This document shows, piece by piece, positions 1-10,270 of a DNA stretch of 64,000 nucleotides. Below the pieces are notes generated by a model. The model ran no database searches and was not told where the DNA came from. It saw only the letters and a list, made by a program, of their open reading frames with translations. The DNA is taken from contig OX419755.1 in assembly GCA_948567375.1 (NCBI GenBank), positions 4,903,001-4,967,000 on the forward strand, written 5' to 3'. The stretch is from Lunularia cruciata. Taxonomy: Eukaryota > Streptophyta > Marchantiopsida > Lunulariales > Lunulariaceae. The position numbers were made by a program, and so were the translations under genes. How positions within the stretch are numbered: position 1 is the first letter of the stretch; each line of letters starts with the position of its first letter.

Positions 1-162
1 AAGGTAGCCATAGAGTAAGCTTTGGATGAAGTGAAGTCCCAAGATGAAAAGTCTGTCAAGAAAGCAGCCATAGAGCGAGCCTTGAAAGAAGTTAAATCCA
101 TAAATGGGAAGTTTATCAATAAAGTAGCTATAGAGCAAGCTTTGGAAAAAGCTAGGTTTGTT
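1..162 (+). repeat. 60-bp tandem repeat (20-residue unit) in a retroelement polyprotein
   Basis: Two full units and a partial third, period exactly 60 bp, starting at about 1, 61 and 121. Translated in frame 1 they give a charged helical unit (K-V/A-A-I-E-x-A-L-x-x-V/A-K) followed by the start of the reverse transcriptase region. The 60-bp period keeps the frame, so the repeat lay within the polyprotein between gag/protease and RT. A stop (TAA) interrupts the first unit. The repeat may extend upstream of the window. Confidence 0.75.
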
Positions 163-239
163 TTGTAGTGTGGATCAAGCCAATTGCACAAGGAGAATAT
201 AAGGAGAGTCAAGAAACTCATCAAGCAATGGTTAATCAA

Positions 240-1580
240 ATAGTTCAAGAGTTTGCAGATGTATTTCTGGATGATCTACCAAAAGGGATTACCTTCTAAT
301 CATGGTTTGCTTTTCAAGATTGAGTTATTACCAAGGAGTACTCTAGTGAGTAGACCAATCTATTGGCTCTCACCAAAGTAGTTGGAGGAGTTGCAAGTAA
401 CACTTACAGAGTTATTTGAGAAGGATTTCATATGACATAGATATTTGCTTGGAGAGCACCGGTACTATTTACTCCAAAGAATGATGGAGCATTTTTTTTG
501 TATTGATTACTATGGGCTAAATAAATAGACAATGAATAATGCATACCCCTTGCCTTGGATTGATGATTTGCTTGATCAATTGAGTGGAGCACAATACTTC
601 TCCAAGTTGGATCTTCATAGTAGCTTCTAGCAAATCCCTATTGATAAGGAGGATCTGCAAAAGATTACTTTTCTCACAAGGTATGGACATTTTGAGTGGA
701 GAGTTCTACCTTTTAGGCTCACTAATGCTCCAACAATCTTCATAGATTAGATGCATTAGGTGTTGGATGGATTGTTGGATTGGTACATGATGGTGTTCTA
801 GGATGATATTTTAATCTATAGCAAGCTAGAGGTAGCTATGTGAATCATGTACAAGAAGTCCTAAGATGACTACGATAGTGAAATTTTTATTGCAAGAAGT
901 CAAAGTGTACCTTTTGGCAAAAGGAAGTTACCTTCTTGGGTCACAAGATCTCATCGGAGGAGAACAAGATGGAAGAGGAGAAAATCAAGGCCATTACTAA
1001 TTGGGCTACTCCAAAGGATGCTATTGAAGTATGGGAATTTAATGTATTGGCTAGTTTTTTTTGATGGTTCATCCACTATTATGCTCATGTGATTGCACCA
1101 TTGACTGATCTCTTGGGGAAGAACTTGAGCTTTCAATGGACTAACAAGCACAAGGAAGCATTCTAGAAGTTGAAACATATGGTGTCTTCAAGACCAATTC
1201 CTCAACCATATGATCCTCAACTACCATGTGTGGTTGATTTTGATGCTTCTAACTCTACAATTGGGGCCACGTTGCAAGAAGAATTCATAGGTGGATTGCA
1301 TCCCATTGCCTTTGTATCTTGTAGACTAAATACAACGGAAAGGAATTACTCTGCTTGGGATCAAGAACAACCAGCGATGGTATATGCCACCAAGGTATGG
1401 ATGCATTATCTCTTGGGGAAATAAGTGGTCATGCAAATTGATCACAAGTCCTTGTTGCAAACATTACATTTTGATTACATAAAGAGTTTCCATCATTGAT
1501 GGGAGGAACAACTATAGTTGTTTGATATTAAACTTGAGAAAAAACCTAGTTAGTTCCATGTCATCCTTGATGCACTATCA
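240..1580 (+). pseudogene. Reverse transcriptase and RNase H region of the chromodomain element
   Basis: Read across stops, this shows the RT entry block (DVFxDDLPKG-like at about 258-290), the core around 500-830 with AYPLP, the DLHSSF stretch, FEWRVLPF and the catalytic DDILIYS (about 800-825). The residue before DD is a stop codon. The RNase H part follows at 1170-1424, with VVDFDASNSTIGATL carrying the first catalytic Asp, then FVSCRLNTTERNYSAWDQE. Stops interrupt conserved positions at about 538, 628, 748, 757 and 800, so no enzyme can be made. In a live element this would copy the RNA genome into DNA in the virus-like particle. Confidence 0.9.
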
Positions 1581-1699
1581 CAAAGATCTGATTTTAACTC
1601 TATACCTCTCATTAGAGGGGCAATTACAATAGTGTCAGTTGACTCCAAAGTCCAGATTGAATTCAGGATAACTCTACAACAAGATCCATTCTTTTAGAT

Positions 1700-2434
1700 G
1701 GTACAAGGTCATCTTGCAACATGCAACAAGGAGTACAACACTTTCTCCTACAAGGAAGGCCATCCATTTTGTGAGAATCAGATGTATGTTCCAGCCAAAG
1801 ATGATCTCCAAACTTGTGCGCCTCTAAGAAGCCCATGACTTATCAATTGTTGGTCACATGAGTGTGGACAAGACTTTGGGTAACCTCCAACACCAATGGT
1901 GGTGGCTCAACATGACAGTTTGTCCAATCATGTGAGAGCTACCAATGCAACAAGGCCAACAATTAAAAACCGAGTGGACTCCTTCAACCATTTGCCATTC
2001 CATCTACTCAATTGGAACAAGTGAGCTTGGATCTCATCACATCCTTGTCTAAGACAAAGTAAGGTCATATGGCAATTGTGGTGTTTGTGGATAAGCTTAG
2101 TAAGCAAATCTATTTGGCACCAACCTTTGCTACCATGGATGCTCAAACATTAGTGAAAATTTACTTTGATAATGTATTCAAGCATCATGAGATGCCATGT
2201 GTACTCATCTCTGACCGTGATCCTCACTTCACTAGAAAGTTTTGGCAAGCGCTCTTCCAAATACTCAGCACAAAGCTTCTTTTTTCCATGGCCTATCATC
2301 CTCAAACTGATGGGCAAATTGAATGTGAAAATTGCACCTTGGAGGATAGGCTTTGGGCCTTCGTCAATGTTCACTATACCAATTGTGATGAATGTCTTAC
2401 AATTGTAGAATTTGCCTACAATAATTCCAAATAG
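1700..2434 (+). pseudogene. Integrase of the chromodomain element
   Basis: The zinc-binding part is degraded at about 1740-1960 (a YKEGH start, then GHMSVDKTLGNL-like sequence). The catalytic core is open from 2069 to 2434: FVDKLSKQ with the first Asp, LISDRDPHFT with the second Asp, and YHPQTDGQIE with the Glu, so the DDE triad is visible. A TAA just before 2069 and a TAG after NNSK (2432-2434) break the frame; both sit where Gln is usual in the family. This enzyme joins the cDNA to the host chromosome. Spacing and motifs are typical of Ty3 integrases. Confidence 0.9.
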
Positions 2435-2439
2435 GCAAT

Positions 2440-3105
2440 TTCATTGCATATTTATCCTTTCTTGTTCAATTTTGGCCAAGATCCGCTTATTCTAGATTCT
2501 CTTCTTGCTCCTCCTCCATCTCATATCCCTCATACTTCAACCTTCTTGACCACCTTATCCCAAACCCTCCAACAAGCCAAATCTCACCTCCTTGTTGCTC
2601 AAAATCATCAAAAACAACATGTAGACCACCATCATCATGATCTCATCATTGAAATCGATGATAAAGTCATGCCATCCTCTAGTAACTTACCCTCCCACTT
2701 GATACCAACGTTTTTAAACTTGCCCTTAATTGGATAAGACCCGGTGATGTTATCCAAATCATCTCTCATGTTGCTTATCGACTTGCTTTACCTTATCATA
2801 TGTGCATCCACCATGTCTTTCACATTTCCAAGTTGAAACCCTTTGTTCCTAATACATCTTCTTTTTCCTCTTGTGTCCAACCTCCTCCTCCTCCTCCTCT
2901 TGTCCCTATCAATGATAATGAGGAGTATGAAATTGATTATATGCTTGCGCATCGCCACATTCAACGAGGACACCAACAACATACAAAGTAGAAGGTCCTT
3001 TGGATAAGGCATCCCCTTCATGATGCCACATGGGAATCTCTTTCTCATCTCTTGAATGCACAAATGGCCATCCAAGAGCTTCACTGGCAACGAGGACATC
3101 ACCAA
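2440..3105 (+). pseudogene. Integrase C-terminal tail with chromodomain
   Basis: The end of integrase (2444-2860) includes VAYRLALPYHMCIHHVFHISKLKPF, the usual 'HPVFHVSxLK' landmark of plant Ty3 elements. A Pro-rich linker follows. Then EEYEIDYMLAHR and WIRHPLHDATWESLSHLLNA (about 2922-3060) match a chromodomain, including the DATWE motif. In chromoviruses this domain binds modified histone tails and steers integration to heterochromatin. A TAG at about 2989 splits the chromodomain between its first strand and the rest. Confidence 0.85.
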
Positions 3106-3122
3106 TTAGTGGTGGGGGAATT

Positions 3123-3650
3123 TGTAACAATATGGAGTTTAGTGATATAGTTAGTAAGGCTAACAAAGTAGAGAACAAGCTAAATTAGCTTATAATATTC
3201 TAGAAGTATATAAGAAGCTTCTTGGGAAGCTTCCTAGCTAGCTTAACTTGCACCCTAAGTAGGTAGCTTATAGAAGGACACCACAAAACAAAAATATTGT
3301 CCAACAAAACAAAGGGCCGGGGACTATATGACAAAAGAGGGAAAAAACTGACAAAAAAGGGAAAAAATGCACAAGGTTTCATCCTAAACTTCTAGAAGCT
3401 TCCAACTCGCTTAGGTTGCATGCCATGTAGGTGACTTCTAGAAGAAAGCTTCTTGAGAAGCTTCCCAATTAACTTGGCTTGCACTCTAAGAAAGCGGCTC
3501 AAGGAAGCTTCTTGAGAAGCTTCTCAAGAGCCTTGTATGCTCCTTATAAATACCAAAGCTCATACTAGGCATTCAAAGTTTTTTTGCATTCAAGTGTCCC
3601 AATATGATCTTCTATTCTCCTATTTCTCTGCTTGGTCTTGGTCTTTTACA
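3123..3650 (+). mobile_element. 3' LTR of the chromodomain element (family LTR1)
   Basis: It starts with TGTAACAATATGG and ends with CTTTTACA, with a purine tract just before it. A second copy of the same LTR lies at 40697-41201 and defines both ends. The U3 part carries six GAAGCTTC palindromes (3214, 3226, 3395, 3457, 3504, 3516), and a TATA box is at 3545. Length is 528 bp. Confidence 0.88.
3545..3552 (+). promoter_or_regulatory. TATA box of LTR1
   Basis: TATAAATA within CTTATAAATACC, conserved in the other LTR1 copy at about 41078. It lies about 100 bp from the LTR end, the expected place for a U3/R promoter. Two GAAGCTTC palindromes stand 22-41 bp upstream. Confidence 0.6.
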
Positions 3651-4880
3651 CCTTGTAACAAGATCTAAACCTTACACAATGGTGGAATATATCCTTTTTC
3701 ACCAAGGAGCAAATGGTCTATTTCAAAGAGAAATGGGTAAAGAAGAGATCATCTTACTCTTGGAGGAATTTCATGATGGTTTGGTGTGTGTAGATCACTT
3801 TCCAAGAAAAGTAATGGCTTTTAAGATTCAAGATGTAGGTTACTATTGGAGTGGAATTTTAAAGGATTGTCTTGATTATTGTAAAACTTGTAATGTTTGT
3901 CAAACTTTTGCTAGAAATTCTACTTCTACTCCACCTCTTAGATCAATTTCATTGCTAAGACCTTCTAGAAGTGAGGAATTGACTTTTTAGCTCCTCTTAA
4001 TAGAACCCCAATGAATAATTGATACATTGTGGTAATCATTGACTACCTTACCAAGTTGGTTGAGGCTAGATCATTGAGAGAATAAAGATGAAGTTGGTAG
4101 ATTTCTTTATGAGTGCATCATCACTAGGTCTAGTTGCACTTTGGAGATGTTTTTAGATAGAGGAGGAGAGTTTGAAAAGATCATCATTACAACTATGCAA
4201 TGACATTTCTCCATCACACATAGAGTGATGAGATCTTATAAGCCAAATTCCAATTGCTTGACAAAGAGAACCAATCAAACATTGTGCATGATGTTGGTCA
4301 ATGATGCAAAAATGAAGAGGGCTAAATATCATTGGGACGAGAAGATTTATGCAGTTCTATGGGAATATACTATGAAGATATCCACTATATAATTTTCATT
4401 TCATTTGGTATATGGTATTGAATCTACTTTGCTTATTCACTTTGATCTTCTTGCTTTTCAAAGCATTCATATGAAATTAAAGAAGGTAGAAGGAGGTGAT
4501 GCATAGAAATCAAGGAAAATCAAATCATGGAATTGGAGGAGGTAAGAGAAATCACTATGGTTTGAGTAGAATTAGCCTAGAGGAAACAAAAGGAGAGCTA
4601 TAACAAGAGGCAAGGAAAGAAGAAGGTAGAGCTTTTCAAGGAAGGTGATTGGATAATGTTATTTAATTCCATTCAATTCAAGAGGGTGCAAAAGAAGTTC
4701 TTGAATAAGTACTTTAAATCTTCCATAATGAAGAAGGTGTGGAGCAATTACATCTATGATCTCAAGGATTTGGGAGGAAGGCACTTTGATTTGATTAGCC
4801 ATGATAAGTTGAAGTTGTATCATAGAAGGTAAAGAGATCTTCACTCCAAGGATGAAGTGAAATATTAGTCCAAGGGTAAA
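3651..4880 (+). pseudogene. Integrase and pol 3' end of a second Ty3 element (host of the first insertion)
   Basis: An open stretch at 3604-3990 contains the integrase HHCC zinc site: FHDG...DHF, then YYW and CKTCNVCQ. After the stop at 3988-3990 the core continues in decayed form: YIVVIIDYLTKLVEAR at about 4020-4075, and later the basic C-terminal part GKKKVELFKEGDW at about 4615-4650. No chromodomain is visible before the LTR at 4881, so this is a different lineage from the element at 1-3122. The open frame begins inside the LTR1 copy, so the first residues of that frame are not integrase. Confidence 0.82.
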
Positions 4881-5209
4881 TGTAACACCCATTGGTGCAT
4901 GTATGCTCTATGGGAATATTAGGTTTGGTATTGCAAGTAGTTGAGAGTTATTATCACTATGGATTTTAGCCAAGATTGCACATTAGCTATGATTAGCTAG
5001 AGTTAGTCATAGCCAAGATGGAGGTGAATCTAATTTAGGGAAAGTAGAAAGAGTAAGCATTATTGTTTTGGATTGTAGTGTATTGACTTTATATTATTCC
5101 TAGGTGTTTAGCTTTGACAAAAGAGTTGATAACTCTTGAGCCTACAAGCCTTTTGGTTTAGCCATCAAAGGTTCATCCTAAGTGAGAGATAGGCCGGCTC
5201 ACAAATCTA
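4881..5209 (+). mobile_element. Truncated LTR of family LTR2
   Basis: It starts TGTAACACCC and ends GGCTCACA, and aligns with the longer LTR2 copy at 30358-31042. About 350 bp of the middle is missing after the GGTTTA shared with the full copy, so the TATA region is lost. It directly follows the integrase relic and is its likely 3' LTR. Confidence 0.8.
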
Positions 5210-6900
5210 CCTTCACCTTTACACCTTCAAATGAACTCATTGACTTGGTAGTTATACCCTTCAAGTTCCTTTTGGATGTTGGTCAGGACATCCTTAAACT
5301 TGGCATCAGTATGTTTCTGCAATCTGTCAACCAACTTGGCCAATTGATTATTTGAATATACTTTTGGCTCCAAAGCATATATTTCTGACTTCAACTCCCT
5401 TAGCTTCATGTGATGAGCCTAAGTCATAACCAACATTTCCATCGGTGTCTTCAATCAATTTGTGGTATCTTGAACAATAGTAAGAAGTCTATGATATCCC
5501 AATGGATTGCATCTATGGTATCTTAGATGGACTGCAACTACATTTTCAGTTCTTGCACATGAAGGATTTGTTCCTTTTTGTCGTAGTCATTGATAATTGT
5601 GGTCAATTCCTTGATGTGCATGTAGGCCTTTGCAATATTGGTGTTGTAGGTAAGTTTGTCCTTGGGACCTTGGATACAGAGAACCTTAGTTCTTGCTTTA
5701 GGGACCCTACCTCTTCATCCGAGCACTTAGTTGTTTCTCATGCTTCTTCTTCTCCTCAACATGATGGTTGGACCTCCCATTGATGGTTAGCAAATTCTTG
5801 TCCAATTGGGAAATCTATTGTCATGATCCAGCTAACTCCTCCTTCATCATGGCAATTTCTTTCTCTTGTGCCTTCTTGTAAGTGACAAATACCTGCTCAA
5901 GCTGGCATGTGCCTACCTCTAGCACAGTGATCTTGGCCTTGGTACTGGACAAACCTTTCTTGTACTTTCCCAATAGTTTGTCATATCCTTCTTCCATACT
6001 TTGTAGTTGTTGGAAAAGGAGTTATACTCCTCTCTCTTGCACTGCAGCTCCACTTCCTTAACTACAAGTACCATGGGTGCAAGGGTACTTGAGATCTATC
6101 CTCCTCTTCTTGTCCCTTCCCTGTCTTGGCTTTCTTAGACCTGGTTGTGCTGATTACACTTCTCCTCAGCTATACAAGCCACTCTTTGAGTTGCACAAGC
6201 TCTTGAGTATCTCCTTGGTTCAATAGTTGCTCTTGATATTGGCAATGCCTCTGAACCATAACAAGTTGAGCCTCTAGTCTTGAGATACTAGCATGTGCCT
6301 TTGCCAACTCCTTCTATGCTCCCAATTTTGCCCAAATTGCAATCTAAATGTGACAGTGTAAGTACTCTATCAACCTCCTATAGTCTGTCATCACAATGTC
6401 TATCTCTTGGTAGGCAAGAAGCAATTCTTCCATTGCCTTCAACATTGGTCCCAACACATGAATGAAACACAATGACAAGTGGTTCTAATTTAGTGCTGAT
6501 TCTATATGCCCTTCTAAACTAGGTCTCAAATGAGTTACTTCTTGTAGAACCAGCACTTCTTCTCTTCTGTGATGATGATCATAAGTTGTTTCAGGAACCG
6601 CAGAAGTGCTCTCCACTTCTAGCACTGCTTGGGAGCATGACACTACCCCTTTCCATCATCTGCTATTCTGCCTCCATTGCTCTGGTAGCTACCACTGTTT
6701 TGGTAGCAACTAGTTTTTCAAATGGATTTCCCTTTTGCTCCCACCAGAGCATTTGACATATTAACTCCCACCACTTTTGTATTTTGTTCATTTTCAACAT
6801 CAACATTTTACTTACTGCTTTGCTCCACTACTAGAGTAAATTAATGTTATCGTTATAAGACCAAGTTTCAATCAATATGGTTCAAGACTAGACATTTTAC
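5210..6900 (-). pseudogene. Coiled-coil gag-like internal region of a non-autonomous LTR element, copy 1
   Basis: Read on the minus strand, a decayed frame of more than 500 codons runs through this stretch with many stops. It is rich in Glu, Lys, Leu and Gln and looks like a long coiled coil. The cleanest part is 5227-5409 (60 codons, ending with LTNIQKELEGYNYQVNEF). A landmark near 6370-6470 reads VLGPMLKAMEELLLAYQEI, and the same landmark recurs on the minus strand at about 12600-12690. Related Glu/Lys-rich sequence occurs at 31384-33560 and 38820-41990. I do not recognise the family; no RT or protease is seen. Confidence 0.55.
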
Positions 6901-9900
6901 AAGGCTTCATGGAGCTCAATCAACAACTCCAAACCAATGTCAATATTTCATAGAAAGAAAAACAATTTAGGCGTAGAAGTTCAGCGACATCCATTTTGGG
7001 CCCTTGGACTTGGGTAGTCTCTTTTTCGTCAAAAGATGCCAATGTAATTGGGGGAAGGCAACCACATACAACACAAGAAGGATGGGAAGACCATCAAGCC
7101 GTGATAGTTTACATAGAAGTTGGAATAAGTGGTCGTGTCAGACAGGCCATCCAAGTCAAGGTCTAACCAATAACACAGACTCATCAATGAGCAAAAGGCA
7201 ACTGCGTATATTACCAAGACCCCATCAAGCTGAACAAGAATGAGACATAGAGGGTAAAATGAGGCTAAGCCCTAATAATATCGGTTTTAGAAATCTACTT
7301 CTTTGCACTTTGTATATATCCGAGCTATGCAAGTTGTACTCTACCCACTATTGGAGCCTTCGGCAAAGTCTCACCTAATGTGATTGCTTTCTATGAAATG
7401 CACCAGAGAGATGTCTACACACAATTGGAGTCTTCGGAAAAGTCTCATCTAGTGGCGAGTGCTCTCTAAGAACAATGGACGTACGAAATATAAGAGATCA
7501 ACGCACACGGCCCCTAGAATTGAAGATCATCATCCATGGGGATAACCTTCCAAAGTATGATGCTACCACAAACCTGGCTGCAGCCACTGTCCGGATCACG
7601 AACAAATCCTCACGCAATACCGTCTCCAGGGGTACGAGATCGTAGTGCACTTTTTCCCAATACATGTGGTGGACATCTGGCTCCCTTCGACTCTAGAGCT
7701 CTGAATCGTCCGGATGTTCCTGTCACCAAACTTGCAAGGATGACTCTTTCCTCCACCTCCTGATGAGTATCACTGCATCACCATTACTGTCAAGCAAACA
7801 AAAGTAACAACTTCAGACGTCTGGATAACTAATCAAGTCAAGTTTAGAAGCCACAGGGTGCCGTACTGAAGTAAATATCCCATTTGATTTAGCGCTTTTC
7901 ACGGCACCTAGACAAGATGAATTGGGTATGGACCACAGTTCGCACTCTCAGTGGCTTTTGCAGTTTATGCTCCTGCATCCTTTCACACAAGCTCTTCGCC
8001 ATGCACTCAAATATAGATTTAGAATCCGAAGGCCTCATGTCATTGATCACAGCTTAACTTGGATTTTAGATTTTAGCTTCATTCGTAGCGTGACCTCGTG
8101 GAGGTCGCTGCTCCTGGAGCTCCATACCAACATCAAATTGAAAAGAGTGTTAGGTTGATAATCTCACTATGGATAATAGTGTATACCCAGGCGAATTGAC
8201 TTATACAGTGCCAACTGCGAGGCGATAACATCCTTGTTTGTAGATCTAACATGAATCATCTTACTAAGTCTATCCACAAAGAGAACTATGTGGATCAAAG
8301 TTGGTGGATGCATGTGGTAACTCAGAGACTATGTTCATAGTCATATATTCCATCATTTATGAGCAAGGTAAACTACATAGATGTCGTAATAATTCCATTC
8401 TCTCTTTCACAATTGAATAGATCTTAAATTTTTCCTGTCACTTCACTTACATTAAAATAACATGAATAGTTTCCTTGTGTATACAATCAGGGTATTTCGG
8501 ACAGTTCAGGACGGTTCTGTACAGGTTTCATCCTACAGCTACAATACAATAAGGGGCATCTTCCTAGTATTAGAAGCGAAGGAGATACGGCTGCACTCAG
8601 TATTCGTCAAAGCATAAGTATCGGTTGACAAGAGATTTCACAGCAGAAAGAATGTTGCTATCGATAAGCATTGTCTTAAAGATCCTCGTAAGGTTTCGCA
8701 TGCTTCAAGGAGCAAGATGGTCCAGTACGCCACACTCGCAATTTGGTCCACTTTCATACATGTCACATCGATTGTTTATTTATCGAGTACTTATCGTGGG
8801 AGTTTAGGGTTTCTGTATCTGACTTCTTACAACATCTACCCCGGAAAAAATGGGAAGTTTACCTCTCTAGTAGAAATTGGCTGTGTTCGATGTCAGCAGT
8901 GGTATCCAAATTGCTCAAGGAGGACAGGACGGTGGCCAATTTCTAGTACGACACAAAACAATCAGAACTTAATAACTGGCTACAGTACAAGAGACATAAA
9001 TTCAGGGAGTTGCTATTCCTCCACACTTTTAACTATTTCCACCACATTTAACCCCCAACACCAGCGCTGAGACTAGTTTAGGATGGTGGACATAGCAGAA
9101 AAGGTGATGGAAATAGCAAGTTCCTAAATTTAATGCGTAAATTTCTTGAACGCATTCCTCTCACACACTGATCTTTCCAGGGAAGCTGAAGACGAGATGA
9201 TAGTGCCGATTGGCGATCCGCTACAATTGCCTTGATATCGATTTCCACGAGTTCTTGACCTTGCCTGTATATACGCACGATGTGTGCACAGGATTATCCC
9301 AGTCGGGATCCCATGCTTTCTACACGCATTGACACCAAATTCACAAAACAAAGTCATGTGCCTATGGAAACTGATGTCATTTGTTCGAGGAATAGGGGCG
9401 GAAAGAGGTTAGTGAACGAATTTGAGAGGACGTAGGTTGCGAGTTGTGCCCTCTCACACTCTCTCTGCCGGAATTATACAAGTCTTGATGCCAATCATCG
9501 CTGCTTACGAAGCACATTATACTGTTATACACGCAATACAGCACAAGAAGACTCACGGAGCCGAAGGAAATCATTTTGCGAATGTCGTAGAGATTAAAGA
9601 CGAAAATGACGAAAATGATGCAGAAATTGACTCCAGCCGCGGTATCACGAGTAAACAATCGGTCGGTGGATTACACCAGATATGGTGGCGTGTGCTCTCA
9701 ACAAGTCGCCATGCGACATCGTTCGCTTCACACTTGGTGGTTTCCTTCCAGACTGCCCTCCGACTAAATTCAGGCTGTTACCTTCCTCATCATGCTATGC
9801 TCTCAGATGGATTCAAGGAAAAGAAGGTCTACTCCAACGATTTCCCTACAGCCATGCTTTTATCCAACTCAAAGGTGAGATTGTTCCAGGAAAAATTTAA

Positions 9901-10270
9901 TGGTTTTTCTGATGCGTTGACCTCTAACCAGGGTGCGAAGTGCTTCCCCAAGCTCTCACCACATCATGATGTGAAAGGGTGCTTGGGAAAATGTGTAGAA
10001 ATGAAGCTACCTGAACTCGGTGCTTATGTACGTCCCTACGTCCAAACACAATTGATTGACCTGTCCAAACAAAACTGTGCAAGTGAGTCATCTTTGCAGA
10101 TAAGGTTCCATATCCACCTTTTCCCCAAGTTTCTAGGGACAAAAACTGCTTTATGAAACCCCATGAAATTTAGCCATGAAAACTTACAAATCTGTTGCGG
10201 TCTTGTTCGGAAGCCATGGAAGTGACCCAAACAAGATTCATTGTTGCAAATCCCACTTAGCCTCTCCAAC
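6900..10270. other. Mostly unique region without a convincing gene
   Basis: This stretch shows no LTR or pol similarity and has more CpG and mixed-composition sequence than the flanking repeats. Short open frames occur on both strands. Some minus-strand pieces look weakly coding (about 7540-7760, 7930-8140, 9078-9278), but I find no domain, no consistent exon chain and no start or stop logic. It could hold decayed exons or UTRs of a host gene. Confidence 0.4.
9422..10156 (+). CDS. Unrecognised 244-codon open frame
   Basis: This is the longest open frame in the unique left region. The product would be mixed in composition, with no signal peptide, no membrane segment and no motif I know. A short acidic patch (KDENDENDAEID) lies near residues 60-70. 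Overlapping minus-strand frames of 60-90 codons make coding direction uncertain. It may be a chance frame or an expressed hypothetical gene; the sequence alone does not decide. Confidence 0.15.
   Translation: MRGRRLRVVPSHTLSAGIIQVLMPIIAAYEAHYTVIHAIQHKKTHGAEGNHFANVVEIKDENDENDAEIDSSRGITSKQSVGGLHQIWWRVLSTSRHATSFASHLVVSFQTALRLNSGCYLPHHAMLSDGFKEKKVYSNDFPTAMLLSNSKVRLFQEKFNGFSDALTSNQGAKCFPKLSPHHDVKGCLGKCVEMKLPELGAYVRPYVQTQLIDLSKQNCASESSLQIRFHIHLFPKFLGTKTAL

Larger units (their letters stand above)
1..3122 (+). mobile_element. Ty3-type chromodomain LTR retrotransposon, internal region (5' end outside window)
   Basis: Domain order on the plus strand is RT, RNase H, integrase, chromodomain, then an LTR, which is the order of plant Ty3 chromoviruses. 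All domains are recognisable when read across stops and small frame changes. The gag, protease and 5' LTR lie upstream of the window. A purine-rich tract (3108-3120) stands directly before the 3' LTR and fits a polypurine tract. The element is dead: many stops lie in conserved positions. It appears to be inserted into a second Ty3 element, because the sequence right after its 3' LTR is the integrase region of another copy. Confidence 0.9.

Noticed and set aside
2788-3178. Minus-strand frames opposite the chromodomain
   Set aside because: Shadows of the plus-strand chromodomain, which has clear motifs.
9422-10156. Calling the 244-codon frame a firm gene
   Set aside because: No domain, no homologue in the window and no codon or splice evidence; listed only at low confidence.
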